A stretch of DNA of 64,000 nt from Streptomyces zhihengii (GCF_016919245.1 NZ_JAFEJA010000001.1:6101501-6165500), one strand, 5' to 3'; shown: positions 12,224 through 21,319, counted from the stretch's first letter. Notes: generated from the sequence alone by a model not told the origin. Made by a program: numbers and translations.

Positions 12224-12318
12224 GCCGCGGGTGATCCGCGGGGCGCCTCCTTGCGTGCACCGCCGCGGGTGACCTGTGCGGCGCCTCTTGCGCGCACCGC
12301 CGCGGGTGACCTGCGGGG
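12224..12318. repeat. Three 37/38-bp tandem intergenic units
   Basis: GCCGCGGGTGA recurs at 12224, 12262 and 12299 with a shared downstream GGCGCCTC and GCGCACC region. The tract fills most of the gap between the GNAT gene and the antiporter and does not appear coding. Confidence 0.75.
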
Positions 12319-12420
12319 CTCCGCCGCCGGGGCGCGGTGGCGTCGCGCCGGGTTCGGGCGGGCCCCGTGGCAGGGTTGGGACCTCGATCGCCGAGGTTCC
12401 GAGCCGCCGGAGGACGCACC

Positions 12421-14007
12421 GTGGACCAACTGGCGCTGCTGTTCGCGCTGTTGTTCGGGGCGGTGGTGACCGTACCGCTGGGCCGCCGGCTGGGGCTGCC
12501 GCCACCGGTGCTGATGACGCTCGGCGGCATCGTGCTGGCCTTCCTCCCGTTCGTGCCGAACATCGAGGTGCCGCCCGATCTGATCCTGCCGCTGCTGCTG
12601 CCTCCGCTGCTCTACGCCGCCGTCCAGCGGACGTCCTGGCGGCAGTTCGCCGCCAACGCCCGGCCGATCCTGCTGCTCGCCGTCGCCCTGGTCTTCGTGA
12701 CCACCGCCGCGGTCGCCGCCGCCGCCCACGCCGTGGTGCCCGGGCTCCCGGTGGCCGCCGCCGTCGCGCTCGGCGCGCTCGTGGCACCGCCCGACCCGGT
12801 CGCCGCCACGGCGGTCGCGGGATCGCTCGGGCTGCCCCGGCGGCTGGTGTCGATCATGGAGGGCGAGGGGCTGTTCAACGACGTCACCGCCATCGTGCTC
12901 TACCACGTGGCGATCGCGGCGGCCGTGAGCGGTGAGTTCTCCTTCGGGCGGGCCGCGGGCGAGCTGGTGCTGTCGGCGGTCGTCGCCGTCGCGGTCGGCC
13001 TCGCGCTCGGCTGGGTCTCCAACAAGGTGATGGGCCTGCTCGGCGACCCGACCCTGCAGACCGGCCTCACCGTGATGGTGCCGTTCGCCGCCTACGTGCT
13101 CGCCGAGGAACTCCTGGGCTCCGGCGTGCTGGCCGTGCTGACCTGCGCCCTCTACCTCGCCGAGCACACCGCCGACGCCGACGACGTGATGGGCCGGCTG
13201 GCCGGGAACACCTTCTGGGACATCCTGGACACCCTGATCACCGGGATCGCCTTCGGCCTCATCGGCCTCGAACTGCACAACGTGTTCGGCACCGCGGAGG
13301 GCCATCTCGGCGAACTGATCGGCTGGAGCGCCGTGGTGGTCGCCGTCGTCGTCGGCGTACGGCTGGCGTGGCTGCTGCCGGCGGCCTGGCTCGCCAAACG
13401 CCTGCACCGGAAGCGGGACTACGACGAGGACGTGCCGACGAGCTGGCGGGAGACCGTCGTGCTGTGGTGGGCGGGGATGCGGGGCGTCGCCTCCGTGGCG
13501 CTGGCCCTCGCCATCCCGCTCACGACGGAGGCGGGCGACGAGTTCCCCAAGCGCGGGGAGATCGTCTTCATCGCGTTCGCCGTGATCATGGTCACCCTGG
13601 TGTGCCAGGGCATCAGCCTGCCGTGGCTGGTGAAACGGCTCGGCGTGCGCGCCGACGCCGGGGCCGAGCGGGAGCTGGAGCGCAGCCTCGCGGTGCGTGC
13701 CGCGAAGGCGGCGAAGCACCGGCTGCGGGAGATCGAGGAGACGGAGGAGCTGCCCGAGGAGGCCAGCGAGCGGCTGCTGCGCGGCGCCTTCGACATCGGG
13801 GCGAGGATCAGCCCGGACATCGTCGACGACGAGCGCCGGGAGTGGTTCGCCAAGCGCGTCGAGCGGTTCGCGACCGTGCAGCGCATCCAGCGGGAGATGC
13901 TGTCGGCCGCCCGCCACGAGGTCCTCGCGGCGCGCAGCGAACCGGGCGTCGACCCGGAGGTCGTCGACCGGGTGCTGCACCACCTCGACGTCCGCAGCCT
14001 GCGCTGA
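12421..14007 (+). CDS. Na+/H+ antiporter, CPA1 (NhaP/NHE-like) family
   Basis: 528 residues. The N-terminal about 400 residues hold some 11-12 membrane segments of the Na_H_Exchanger family, including PPDPVAATAV and EGEGLFNDVTAIVLY, the ND-type ion-binding region. WWAGMRGVASVALALAIPL is the conserved late helix. A hydrophilic, coiled, charged tail (about 415-528) is cytoplasmic. It exchanges protons for Na+ or K+ at the plasma membrane. I chose the GTG at 12421 because GGAGG lies just upstream and the protein then begins at the first membrane helix (MDQLALLFALLFG). Confidence 0.92.
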   Translation: MDQLALLFALLFGAVVTVPLGRRLGLPPPVLMTLGGIVLAFLPFVPNIEVPPDLILPLLLPPLLYAAVQRTSWRQFAANARPILLLAVALVFVTTAAVAAAAHAVVPGLPVAAAVALGALVAPPDPVAATAVAGSLGLPRRLVSIMEGEGLFNDVTAIVLYHVAIAAAVSGEFSFGRAAGELVLSAVVAVAVGLALGWVSNKVMGLLGDPTLQTGLTVMVPFAAYVLAEELLGSGVLAVLTCALYLAEHTADADDVMGRLAGNTFWDILDTLITGIAFGLIGLELHNVFGTAEGHLGELIGWSAVVVAVVVGVRLAWLLPAAWLAKRLHRKRDYDEDVPTSWRETVVLWWAGMRGVASVALALAIPLTTEAGDEFPKRGEIVFIAFAVIMVTLVCQGISLPWLVKRLGVRADAGAERELERSLAVRAAKAAKHRLREIEETEELPEEASERLLRGAFDIGARISPDIVDDERREWFAKRVERFATVQRIQREMLSAARHEVLAARSEPGVDPEVVDRVLHHLDVRSLR

Positions 14008-14060
14008 GGCGCGGGACGGCCCGGACGCGCGCGAACGCCCCCGGGCCCCCGCCGGCGGCG

Positions 14061-15230
14061 TCAGCCGCGGCCGGTGCGGGGGGCCTCGCCGTTCGACGCG
14101 GCGGTGTCGGCGGACAGGTACTCCTCGGAGTTGTTGCTGTGCACCTCGGAGGGGCGGGGCGCCCCGACACGGCCCGCCGGGCGGCCCGCCGGCCGTTCGG
14201 CCGCCGGGGAGGTGATCACCCGCGGCAGCGCGTACGGATGCTTCTCGCAGAGCCAGGCGAGCAGTTGCTCGCGCACCGTGCAGCGGGCCGTCCAGATGTC
14301 GTCGGCGTCCTTCGCGGTGACCACGGCCCGCACCTCGATGGTGCTCGGGGTGGTGTCGGTGACCGCGAGGCTCCAGTCCCGGCGGTCCCACGCGGCGCAG
14401 TCCTCCAGGATCTCGCGCAGCTTCTCCCGCATCAGCGGCAGCGGCGCCGAGTGGTCCAGGTGGAAGTAGACGGTGCCGGTCATCTGGGCGCCGCCGCGCG
14501 ACCAGTTCTCGAACGGCTTGCCCGTGAAGTACGACACGGGCATGGTGATCCGGCGCTCGTCCCAGGTGCGGACCGCCAGGAAGGTGAGGGTGACCTCCTC
14601 GACCACACCCCACTCGCCGTCGACGACGACGGTGTCCCCGATGCGGACCATGTCGCCGAAGGCGATCTGGAAGCCGGCGAAGAGGTTGCCCAGCGTCGAC
14701 TGCGCCGCGACACCGGCGACGATGCCGATGATGCCCGCGGAGGCCAGCATCGAGGTGCCGATCTTCTCCATGCCGGGGAAGGTCAGCAGCATCGCCGCGA
14801 CCGCCACCACGGCCACCACGGCCGTGACGATCCTCATGATGAGCGTCACCTGGGTGCGCACCCGGCGGACCCGGGCCGCGTCCCTGGTGGCGGAGGCGTA
14901 GCGGGCGTAGGTGGACTCCACGGCGGCGGAGGCGATGTGGACGATCAGCCAGGCGCTCGCCGCGATCAGCACCAGCGAGAGCACATGACCGATCCCCGCC
15001 CGGTAGTCCACGACGAGGGGGTGGCGGATCTCACCGTAGGAGGCGCGCAGCATCGCGCCGAGCAGGACCACCTGCAGGGGCAGCCGGCAGCGGCGCAGCA
15101 GACCCCACAGCGGTGTCTCCGGGTGGCGTGCGTCGGCGCGGCGCAGCACCAGATCGACGGCCCAGCCGACGCAGAGCGTCAGCAGCACCGAGCCGCCGAG
15201 GACGATCAGCGGGCGCAGTACGTTCTCCAT
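14061..15230 (-). CDS. MscS family small-conductance mechanosensitive channel
   Basis: 389 residues. Four N-terminal hydrophobic segments are followed by the MscS pore helix TM3 region (AGIIGIVAGVAAQSTLGNLFAGFQ) and the beta domain (GDMVRIGDTVVVDGEWGVVEEVTLTFLAVRTWD), the classic MscS signature. It opens under hypo-osmotic membrane tension. The C-terminal tail is Pro/Arg-rich. The ATG at 15230 follows GGGAG and gives the family start; the open frame beyond it is the shadow of the convergent hydrolase. The 3' end faces the antiporter gene with a 53-nt gap. Confidence 0.92.
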   Translation of the reverse strand: MENVLRPLIVLGGSVLLTLCVGWAVDLVLRRADARHPETPLWGLLRRCRLPLQVVLLGAMLRASYGEIRHPLVVDYRAGIGHVLSLVLIAASAWLIVHIASAAVESTYARYASATRDAARVRRVRTQVTLIMRIVTAVVAVVAVAAMLLTFPGMEKIGTSMLASAGIIGIVAGVAAQSTLGNLFAGFQIAFGDMVRIGDTVVVDGEWGVVEEVTLTFLAVRTWDERRITMPVSYFTGKPFENWSRGGAQMTGTVYFHLDHSAPLPLMREKLREILEDCAAWDRRDWSLAVTDTTPSTIEVRAVVTAKDADDIWTARCTVREQLLAWLCEKHPYALPRVITSPAAERPAGRPAGRVGAPRPSEVHSNNSEEYLSADTAASNGEAPRTGRG

Positions 15231-15338
15231 GTCTCCCTGACTCCGTGACGGGAAGGCTCCTCGCACGCGGCGCCCCGGTGGGCGGCCCGCGCACGGCCGG
15301 AGCCGCGGTCGTGCCCGGGGCCCTGGCAGGATGGCCGG

Positions 15339-15917
15339 ATGAACATCGTTCTCCTCCACTCCAGCTACGGGCTGCGGCCTGCGGTGCACGCCGCCGCCGA
15401 CCGTTTGCGGGCCGCCGGGCACGAAGTGCGCGTGCCCGACCTGTACGACGGGCAAACGACCGACTCGGGCGACGAGGGCCGGGAGATCACGGAGCGGATC
15501 GGTCACGAGGAGCTGCTGCGCCGGGCGGTCGCGGCCGCCGCGCCGTACTCGGAGGACGGTCTCGTCTACGCCGGCTTCTCGCTCGGCGGCGCCATCGCGC
15601 AGAACCTCGCCCTCGGCGACGAGAAGGCCCGCGGCCTGCTCCTCCTGCACGGGACCTCGGACCTTCCGGAGGACGCCCACACGGACGGGCTGCCCGTCCA
15701 GCTCCATGTCGCCGACCCGGACCCGGCGGAGTCGGACGACTGGCTGAACACCTGGTACCTGGGGATGCAGCGGGCCGGCGCCGACGTGGAGATCCACCGG
15801 TACGCGGGCGCCGGGCACCTGTACACCGACCCGGGGCTGGACGACTGGGACGAGGCGGCGGCGGAGCGGACCTGGCGGATCGCCCTCGCCTTCCTCGACT
15901 CGCTGGACGAGGGCTGA
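15339..15917 (+). CDS. Dienelactone hydrolase family alpha/beta hydrolase
   Basis: 192 residues. A short alpha/beta hydrolase with nucleophile elbow G-F-S-L-G-G (about 80-85; serine nucleophile where classical dienelactone hydrolase has cysteine) and a C-terminal GAGHLYTD histidine. The Asp is likely in VADPDP. The substrate is unknown. The ATG at 15339 has CAGGAT six nt before it and no Shine-Dalgarno, so the transcript may be leaderless. It is divergent from the MscS gene. Confidence 0.85.
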   Translation: MNIVLLHSSYGLRPAVHAAADRLRAAGHEVRVPDLYDGQTTDSGDEGREITERIGHEELLRRAVAAAAPYSEDGLVYAGFSLGGAIAQNLALGDEKARGLLLLHGTSDLPEDAHTDGLPVQLHVADPDPAESDDWLNTWYLGMQRAGADVEIHRYAGAGHLYTDPGLDDWDEAAAERTWRIALAFLDSLDEG

Positions 15918-15985
15918 CGCACCCGGCCGCCGGAACGCCGCCGGGCACGGCGCCGCTGTGTGCGGCACCGTGCCCCGGGGTGGGA

Positions 15986-16299
15986 TCAGCCCGCGCGGTA
16001 CGCGGTCCAGTGGTCCTTCATGCGCTGCACCTGGCCGGAGGTGAACTGGTACATGCAGGCGTCGTAGGTGTCGTCCATGAAGTTGTGGATCGGGTCCGCG
16101 CCCGTCTTCGACGTGCAGGTGTCACGACCCGTCGGGCAGGCGTAGGCGGCACTCTTCTCGGCCGGGGTGTCGCTGACGTAGTCCCCGTTGCCATTGCAGC
16201 CGCCCTGGAACGTGTGGTGGAGCCCCATCCAGTGGCTGGCTTCGTGGGTTCCGGTGTCGCCCTCGTCGTCGTCGGCGGCGGAGCCGCCGGGCAGCCGGC
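15986..16299 (-). pseudogene. Remnant of a secreted M43-type zinc metalloprotease (C-terminal part only)
   Basis: The frame encodes LPGGSAA and then [17 protein letters not shown], which is the HExxHxxGxxH zinc site of M43 (pappalysin/cytophagalysin) proteases, and NFMDD, the Met-turn region, ending in [13 protein letters not shown]. The usual protein is about 300 residues with a signal peptide and N-terminal domain; here no start codon or N-terminal domain is present upstream in this frame. Several family positions are altered (HEASHW for HEVGHW, NFMDD for NFMDY). I read it as a decayed gene, truncated near 16300-16400. Confidence 0.75.
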
Positions 16300-16428
16300 C
16301 GTCACGCAGGGGCGCCGGGCGCCGGGCGGTGTGTCCGCATCGGTGCCGCGGAACACCCCGCCCGTCACCGGGGCGTGATCATGCGTCAACAGCTCGAGGG
16401 CTGGCCGAGAATCGACGGTGCGGGTGGC

Positions 16429-18072
16429 CTAGCGCACCGGCTGGTTCACCCGCTCGACCTTCTGGGTGCCGCTCAGCGTGCGGTACGAGCGGGTCCAGGC
16501 GGCCGTCGCGTCCCGCCTCGTCTTGTCGGACACGGTGTAGTAGTCCATCTGCGTGCGCTCGGACGTCACGTCGAGCACGCCGTAGCCGTGCCCGTCCATG
16601 TCCACCCACTTCACATGGCGGTTGGCCGCCCGCACCGCGGCCTGGGCCACCAGCGAGACCGTGCCCGGCGCGACGTTCAGCACGTCGTCGAGGTTGTCCG
16701 AGGTCACCGAGGTGACCACGAACTCGGTCGCGGCGGAACGCGACAGGGGGTAGGTGGCGGCCTGCACCGGGACGTCGTTCGCCCAGGCCATGTGGATGTC
16801 CCCGGTGAGGAAGACGGTGTTGCGGACGGCGTGCGCGGTGAGGTGCGCGAGCAGCTCCCGGCGGTCGTCGGTGTAGCCGTCCCACTGGTCCACGTTGACG
16901 GCCAGGCCCTCCTTGGGCAGACCGAGCAACTCCACCAGGGGCCCCAGCAGATGGGCCGGCAGCGACCCGAAGGCGACCGGCGAGATCATCACCGAGGTGC
17001 CCACCAGGCGCCAGGCCGTGTCCGAGCCGGCGAGGCCCGCCTTCAGCCAGTCGAGCTGGGCCCGGCCGGTGATGGTGCGCTCCGGGTCGTCGGCGTCGCC
17101 GTCGCCTATGCTGGTCTGCTGGGAGCGGAAGGTGCGCAGGTCCAGCAGGTGCAGATCGGCCAGCCTGCCGAAGCGCAGCCTGCGGTAGACGGTGCCCTCG
17201 GTGGAGGCGCGGACCGGCATCCACTCGAAGTACGCCTGCCGGGCCGCCGCGGCGCGGGCCGCCCAGTCGCCCTCCGTGCCCGGCGTGTGGTTCTCCGCGC
17301 CGCCCGCCCAGGCGTCGTTCGCGATCTCGTGGTCGTCCCAGATCGCGATGACCGGATGGGCGGCGTGCAGCGCCTGGAGGTCGGGGTCGGTCTTGTAGGT
17401 GGCGTGCCGGGTGCGGTAGTCGGCGAGCGTGACGATCTCGTGCCGCGGCTCGTGCGCGCGGACGCCGCCGCCGGACGGGTAGCCGCCGGCCGCGTACTCG
17501 TAGATGTAGTCGCCGAGGTGCAGGACCGCGTCCAGGTCTGCCCGCGCGGCGAGGTGCCGGTACGCGGAGAAGAAGCCGGCCTCCCAGTTGGCGCAGGACA
17601 CCACGCCGAAGCGGATGCCCGGGGCAGCCGCGTCGGCCGCCGGGGCGGTCCGGGTGCGCCCGGCGGGGGAGACGGCGCCGCCCGCGGAGAAGCGGAAGTG
17701 GTAGACGGTCGCGGGGCGCAGCCCGCGGACGTCGGCCTTGACGGTGTGGTCGCCCGCGGCGCGGGCGGTCACGTCACCCCGGGCGACGACCCGGGTGAAG
17801 TCCTTGTCCTCGGCCACCTCCCACCGCACCGGGGTGTCCGCGCCCCGGCCGGAGCCCGGGAGGGCGTCGGGGCCGGGGGTGACCCTGGTCCACAGCAGGA
17901 CGCCGTCGGGCAGCGGGTCGCCCGATGCGACGCCGTGGAGGAAGGCGGGGGCCAGGTCCGCGGCGGTGGCCGGGACGGCGTGGGCCAGCGCGACGGGCGC
18001 GGCGGCAGCGGTGGCGGCGACGGCCTTGACGACCGTGCGGCGACGGGGAGTTGAGGAAAATCGACTGGTCAC
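16429..18072 (-). CDS. phoD: PhoD family alkaline phosphatase/phosphodiesterase, Tat-exported
   Basis: 547 residues. The N-terminus has a twin-arginine signal (PRRRTVVKA, residues 9-17, then a hydrophobic stretch ending near ATAA). A PhoD N-terminal Ig-like domain and a metallophosphatase core follow, with [20 protein letters not shown] (about 185-193) and [11 protein letters not shown]. It is an extracytoplasmic phosphomonoesterase/phosphodiesterase needing Ca/Fe, usually induced by phosphate starvation. The GTG at 18072 has no Shine-Dalgarno. Upstream is TAGTCT with an 8-nt spacer inside a perfect palindrome (18075-18094), suggesting a leaderless, regulated start. Confidence 0.94.
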   Translation of the reverse strand: MTSRFSSTPRRRTVVKAVAATAAAAPVALAHAVPATAADLAPAFLHGVASGDPLPDGVLLWTRVTPGPDALPGSGRGADTPVRWEVAEDKDFTRVVARGDVTARAAGDHTVKADVRGLRPATVYHFRFSAGGAVSPAGRTRTAPAADAAAPGIRFGVVSCANWEAGFFSAYRHLAARADLDAVLHLGDYIYEYAAGGYPSGGGVRAHEPRHEIVTLADYRTRHATYKTDPDLQALHAAHPVIAIWDDHEIANDAWAGGAENHTPGTEGDWAARAAAARQAYFEWMPVRASTEGTVYRRLRFGRLADLHLLDLRTFRSQQTSIGDGDADDPERTITGRAQLDWLKAGLAGSDTAWRLVGTSVMISPVAFGSLPAHLLGPLVELLGLPKEGLAVNVDQWDGYTDDRRELLAHLTAHAVRNTVFLTGDIHMAWANDVPVQAATYPLSRSAATEFVVTSVTSDNLDDVLNVAPGTVSLVAQAAVRAANRHVKWVDMDGHGYGVLDVTSERTQMDYYTVSDKTRRDATAAWTRSYRTLSGTQKVERVNQPVR

Positions 18073-18074
18073 GG

Positions 18075-18094
18075 CCGATCAGACTACTGATCGG
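18075..18094 (-). promoter_or_regulatory. Operator-like palindrome overlapping the phoD start region
   Basis: CCGATCAG-ACTA-CTGATCGG is a perfect 8-bp inverted repeat ending 2 nt before the phoD GTG. On the minus strand the TAGTCT at 18086-18081 inside it could be the -10 box, so a bound repressor would block transcription start. Confidence 0.55.
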
Positions 18095-18102
18095 TAGGTC
18101 GA

Positions 18103-18137
18103 ATGGGCGGGCGAACGGAAAAAGTTCGCCCGCCCAT
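18103..18137 (-). terminator. Hairpin between the DsbA-like gene and phoD
   Basis: A perfect 14-bp inverted repeat (arm ATGGGCGGGCGAAC, 7-nt A-rich loop) 62 nt after the stop of the 18199 gene and 31 nt before phoD. It most likely terminates the upstream gene so that phoD uses its own promoter. No T-run follows on the minus strand. Confidence 0.7.
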
Positions 18138-18198
18138 CGCGCGGGGTCGTCCGGACGTTCGCCCGCCGGTCCCCCGGCGGGCGGCCGGCCCGGGGAGG

Positions 18199-19014
18199 TC
18201 AGCCGGCCAGCGCCTTGTCCATCGCGGCGTCGAACTGCTCGGCCGTCATGGGCGCCGTGTCGCTGCCCTCGGCGGTCACCTTCTTGCCGTCCATCATCAG
18301 CGTGGGGGTGCCGCCCACGCCGCTGGCGTCGAACTTCCCGGACATCTTCATCGCCCAGGCGTCGAAGGTGCCCGCCTCCACGTTCTTGCGGAACTCGGCG
18401 TTGCCCTTCAGCGCGGGCACCGTGTCCGCGACCTCCAGCAGGTAGGAGTCCTTGGCGAAGGAGTCCTCGTTCTCCTCGGGGTGCCACTTCTCCGAGTACA
18501 GGGCCGTCTTGTACGCGGTGAACGCCTCGGGGCTCACGTCCAGCGCGGCGCCCAGGGCGCTCAGCGCGTTCTTGGAGCCCTCGCCGCCGGCGGCGTCGTC
18601 GATGAACGTGGCGCCGATGTAGGCGACCTTGTACGAGCCGTCCTCGACGCCCTTGTCCACGGACGCGCCGACCTCCTGCTCGAACACGGCGCAGACCGGG
18701 CAGCGGGAGTCCTCGTACAGCTCCAGGGTCTTCTTCGCGTCCGCCTTGCCGATCACGACCGTCGTGCCGTTCTCGCCCGAGGTGTTCTTCGGCGCGGTGA
18801 TGTTCTTCGCGTCCGCCGCGGTCTCCCAGTGGGAGGGCTTGTTGGCCTGCATGATGCCGTAGCCGACGCCGCCCGCGAGGGCGAGGACCAGGACGCCGCT
18901 GCCGGCGACGATCAGCTGCCGGCGGGTCCGCTCCTTCTTGGCCTGGCGCTCGCGCTCCTCGCGCAGCCGCTCGCGGGCGGCAGCCTTGTTGGCCTGGTTG
19001 TTGCGCTTGCTCAT
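18199..19014 (-). CDS. Membrane-anchored DsbA-like thioredoxin-fold protein
   Basis: 271 residues: a highly charged cytoplasmic N-terminus (1-32, Arg/Glu-rich), one membrane anchor (about 34-56) and an external thioredoxin fold (Thioredoxin_4/DsbA type) with active site CPVC (105-108) and the cis-proline loop GGTPTL near residue 238. It probably oxidises or isomerises disulfides in exported proteins. The ATG follows GGAG at 9 nt. It lies 66 nt after a membrane-protein gene on the same strand, so the two may form a pair. A paralogue with CPAC lies at 49223. Confidence 0.9.
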   Translation of the reverse strand: MSKRNNQANKAAARERLREERERQAKKERTRRQLIVAGSGVLVLALAGGVGYGIMQANKPSHWETAADAKNITAPKNTSGENGTTVVIGKADAKKTLELYEDSRCPVCAVFEQEVGASVDKGVEDGSYKVAYIGATFIDDAAGGEGSKNALSALGAALDVSPEAFTAYKTALYSEKWHPEENEDSFAKDSYLLEVADTVPALKGNAEFRKNVEAGTFDAWAMKMSGKFDASGVGGTPTLMMDGKKVTAEGSDTAPMTAEQFDAAMDKALAG

Positions 19015-19080
19015 GATCGATCACTCCGTACGGGGACGTGGGAAACTGCGGAAGGACTGGCTCCGGAAGGTGGCGCGCGC

Positions 19081-19791
19081 TTACGCGCAGAGCGCCACCG
19101 GACGCGGAGGTCCCCTCCGTCCCACGGAGTGCACCAGCGGCCGGGCGCGGGCCGGGCGCGGTGCGCGGTGCCCGGCACGGCCCGCGGGCCGGGCGGCGGG
19201 AGCGCCGCCGCACACGGCGGCGACGGCCAGCAGCAGCGGCCGGAAGGCGAGGGCGCCCGCGGCCCGCAGCAGGGCCGCCAGCGCCGCCTCGCCCCGCCGC
19301 AGCCAGGCGGCGGCGAACAGACCCACCCCGATGTGCGCGGCCAGCAGCACCAGCGGCACCGACGGGTCGGGGGAGGCGAGCAGCGCGGCGGGCCCGGCGG
19401 CGCCCGCCGGCTCGGCGACGCCCGGCAGCGCCGAGCCGAGGCTCCCGCCGCAGAGCACGTCGAGACCGAAGGTGCGCAGCGATCCGGCGACCGGGCCGCC
19501 GGTGGCGCCGTAACAGGTGTGCTGGCCGAAGGTGAAGACGGTGTCCGCCGCCAGTTCGAGCGGCACCAGCAGGGCCGCTATCCGCCAGAAGCCGCGCTCC
19601 CGGCCCGACAGGGCGTAGGCGGTGCCGAAGACGGCGGCGGCGAGCAGCGCCACGGTCGACAGCGGCAGCGGCGCCTGGGACAGCAGCACGTGGGACGCGG
19701 CGGACAGGGTCACGACCAGTGCCGTGAAGACCGCTGCCCGCAGCGTCCTGAGCTGCGTTCCCGATATGTCCATCGCCGGTGAGTGTGCCAT
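19081..19791 (-). CDS. Integral membrane protein of unknown function
   Basis: 236 residues that I do not recognise as a named family. There are four to five hydrophobic segments (about 18-38, 42-60, 67-85, 128-165, 175-195) and an Arg/Pro-rich C-terminal tail. One extracytoplasmic loop carries two cysteines (HTCYGATGG and DVLCGG). Because the next gene downstream encodes a CPVC thiol protein, a redox partnership is possible but is inference. The ATG at 19791 has AGGAAGG immediately upstream; 19773 is an alternative start. A 13-bp palindrome lies 9 nt upstream. Confidence 0.75.
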   Translation of the reverse strand: MAHSPAMDISGTQLRTLRAAVFTALVVTLSAASHVLLSQAPLPLSTVALLAAAVFGTAYALSGRERGFWRIAALLVPLELAADTVFTFGQHTCYGATGGPVAGSLRTFGLDVLCGGSLGSALPGVAEPAGAAGPAALLASPDPSVPLVLLAAHIGVGLFAAAWLRRGEAALAALLRAAGALAFRPLLLAVAAVCGGAPAARPAGRAGHRAPRPARARPLVHSVGRRGPPRPVALCA

Positions 19792-19800
19792 GCCTTCCTG

Positions 19801-19813
19801 TAAGGACTCCTTA
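19801..19813 (-). promoter_or_regulatory. Palindrome TAAGGACTCCTTA upstream of the membrane-protein gene
   Basis: Perfect 6-bp arms around a central C, in a locally AT-rich spot between the DUF2252 stop and the 19791 start. Operator role is inference. Confidence 0.35.
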
Positions 19814-19836
19814 AACGGATGCCGCGGGGGACCTCG

Positions 19837-21183
19837 TCAGACCGCCCCGGACGCGCCCCGCAGCCCCGGGATCCTGCCGTTGCGGAAGAGGTCCACGAAG
19901 ATCTGGTGGTCGCGGCGGGCCCGGGCGCCGTACTCGTGGGCGAAGCCCGTCAGCAGCTCGCCGAAGCCCTCCTCGTCGGCCGCGATCGCCGCGTCGATGG
20001 CCCGCTCGGTCGAGAACGGCACCAGCGAGTGGCCGCTCTCGTCGTCCGCCGCCGCGTGCATGGTGGCCGTCGCCCGGCCGAGGTCCGCGACGACCGCCGC
20101 GATCTGGGCCGGGTCGTCGAGGTCCGACCAGTCGAGGTCCACCGCGTACGGCGAGACCTCGGCGACGAGCTGGCCGGCGCCGTCCAGCTCCGTCCAGCCG
20201 AGCCACGGGTCGGCGTGGTCCTGGAGGGCGCGCTGGGAGATCACCGTGCGGTGGCCCTCGTGCCGGAAGTAGCCGCGGATCGCCTGATCGGTGATGTGCC
20301 GGGAGACCGCCGGGGTCTGCGCCTGCTTCATGTAGATCACGACGTCGTTCTCCAGGGCGTCGCTGTTGCCCTCCAGGAGGATGTTGTACGAGGGGAGCCC
20401 GGCGGAGCCGATGCCGATGCCCCGCCGGCCCACCACGTCCTTCACCCGGTACGAGTCGGGCCGGGTGAGGCTCGACTCCGGCAGCGTCTCCAGATAGCCG
20501 TCGAACGCCGCGAGCACCTTGTAGCGCATGGCGGCGTCCAGCTCGACCGCCCCGCCGCCCGCCGCGAAGCGGCGCTCGTAGTCGCGGATCTCGGTCATCG
20601 AGTCCAGCAGCGAGAACCTGGTCAGCGAGCGGGCCGTGCGCAGCGCCCCGAGCAGCGGCCCCTCGGCGGTGTCCAGCGTGAACGGCGGCAGCTCGTCCGT
20701 CTTGGCGCCCGCCGCCAGGGCGTGGATGCGCTCGCGGTAGGCCGCGGCGAAGATCCGCACCAGGTCCGTGATCTGGTCGTCGCCGAGCGCCTTGGTGTAG
20801 CCGATCAGGGCGAGCGAGGCGGCGAGCCGCTTCAGGTCCCAGGTGAAGGGGCCGACGTACGCCTCGTCGAAGTCGTTGACGTTGAAGATCAGCCGGCCGT
20901 TGGCGTCCATGTAGGTGCCGAAGTTCTCGGCGTGGAGATCGCCGTGGATCCACACCCGGCCGGTGCGCTCGTCCAGGAACGGGCCGCCGTGCCGCTCGGC
21001 CTCCAGGTCGCTGTAGAACAGGCAGGCCGTGCCCCGGTAGAAGGCGAAGGCGGAGGCGGCCATCTTGCGGAACTTGACCCGGAAGGCGGCCGGGTCGGCG
21101 GCCAGGAGCTCGCCGAAGGCGGTGTCGAACACGGCGAGGATCTCCTCGCCGCGCTGCTCGGCGGTGGGCTGCGGGACCGGCAT
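19837..21183 (-). CDS. DUF2252 family protein (kinase-like fold)
   Basis: 448 residues of the DUF2252 family, abundant in actinobacteria and remotely like aminoglycoside phosphotransferase/kinase folds. Landmarks are FYRGTACLFYSDL, VWIHGDLHAENFGTY (catalytic-loop-like HGDLHxxNFG), NVNDFDEAYVGPFTWDLKRLAASL (DFD metal-binding-like) and the C-terminal EYGARARRDHQIFVDLF. No substrate is established for the family. The ATG has AGGAGG about 9 nt upstream. It is divergent from dnaE with a 206-nt gap. Confidence 0.88.
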   Translation of the reverse strand: MPVPQPTAEQRGEEILAVFDTAFGELLAADPAAFRVKFRKMAASAFAFYRGTACLFYSDLEAERHGGPFLDERTGRVWIHGDLHAENFGTYMDANGRLIFNVNDFDEAYVGPFTWDLKRLAASLALIGYTKALGDDQITDLVRIFAAAYRERIHALAAGAKTDELPPFTLDTAEGPLLGALRTARSLTRFSLLDSMTEIRDYERRFAAGGGAVELDAAMRYKVLAAFDGYLETLPESSLTRPDSYRVKDVVGRRGIGIGSAGLPSYNILLEGNSDALENDVVIYMKQAQTPAVSRHITDQAIRGYFRHEGHRTVISQRALQDHADPWLGWTELDGAGQLVAEVSPYAVDLDWSDLDDPAQIAAVVADLGRATATMHAAADDESGHSLVPFSTERAIDAAIAADEEGFGELLTGFAHEYGARARRDHQIFVDLFRNGRIPGLRGASGAV

Positions 21184-21319
21184 CGCGGGGTGCCTCCTGG
21201 TGCATGGCGTACGGGACAGCGTTTCCGTCCGGTACCAACGCGCGGCGGCGCGCGGGAGTGCCCGCCCGGGGCGCGCCGGAGGGCCGGTGGTTCCCCCTCG
21301 GGCTGTCCGCCGGGCGTCG

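Noticed and set aside
16018..16389. Alternative 123-codon minus-strand frame over the metalloprotease remnant
   Set aside because: Its translation is Pro/Thr/Arg low complexity, while the neighbouring frame contains the HExxH and Met-turn motifs.
18095..18145. PHO boxes (PhoP direct repeats) before phoD
   Set aside because: A single GTTCGCC-like element occurs only as one arm of a perfect hairpin. There is no second repeat at 11-nt spacing, so I did not call a PhoP site.
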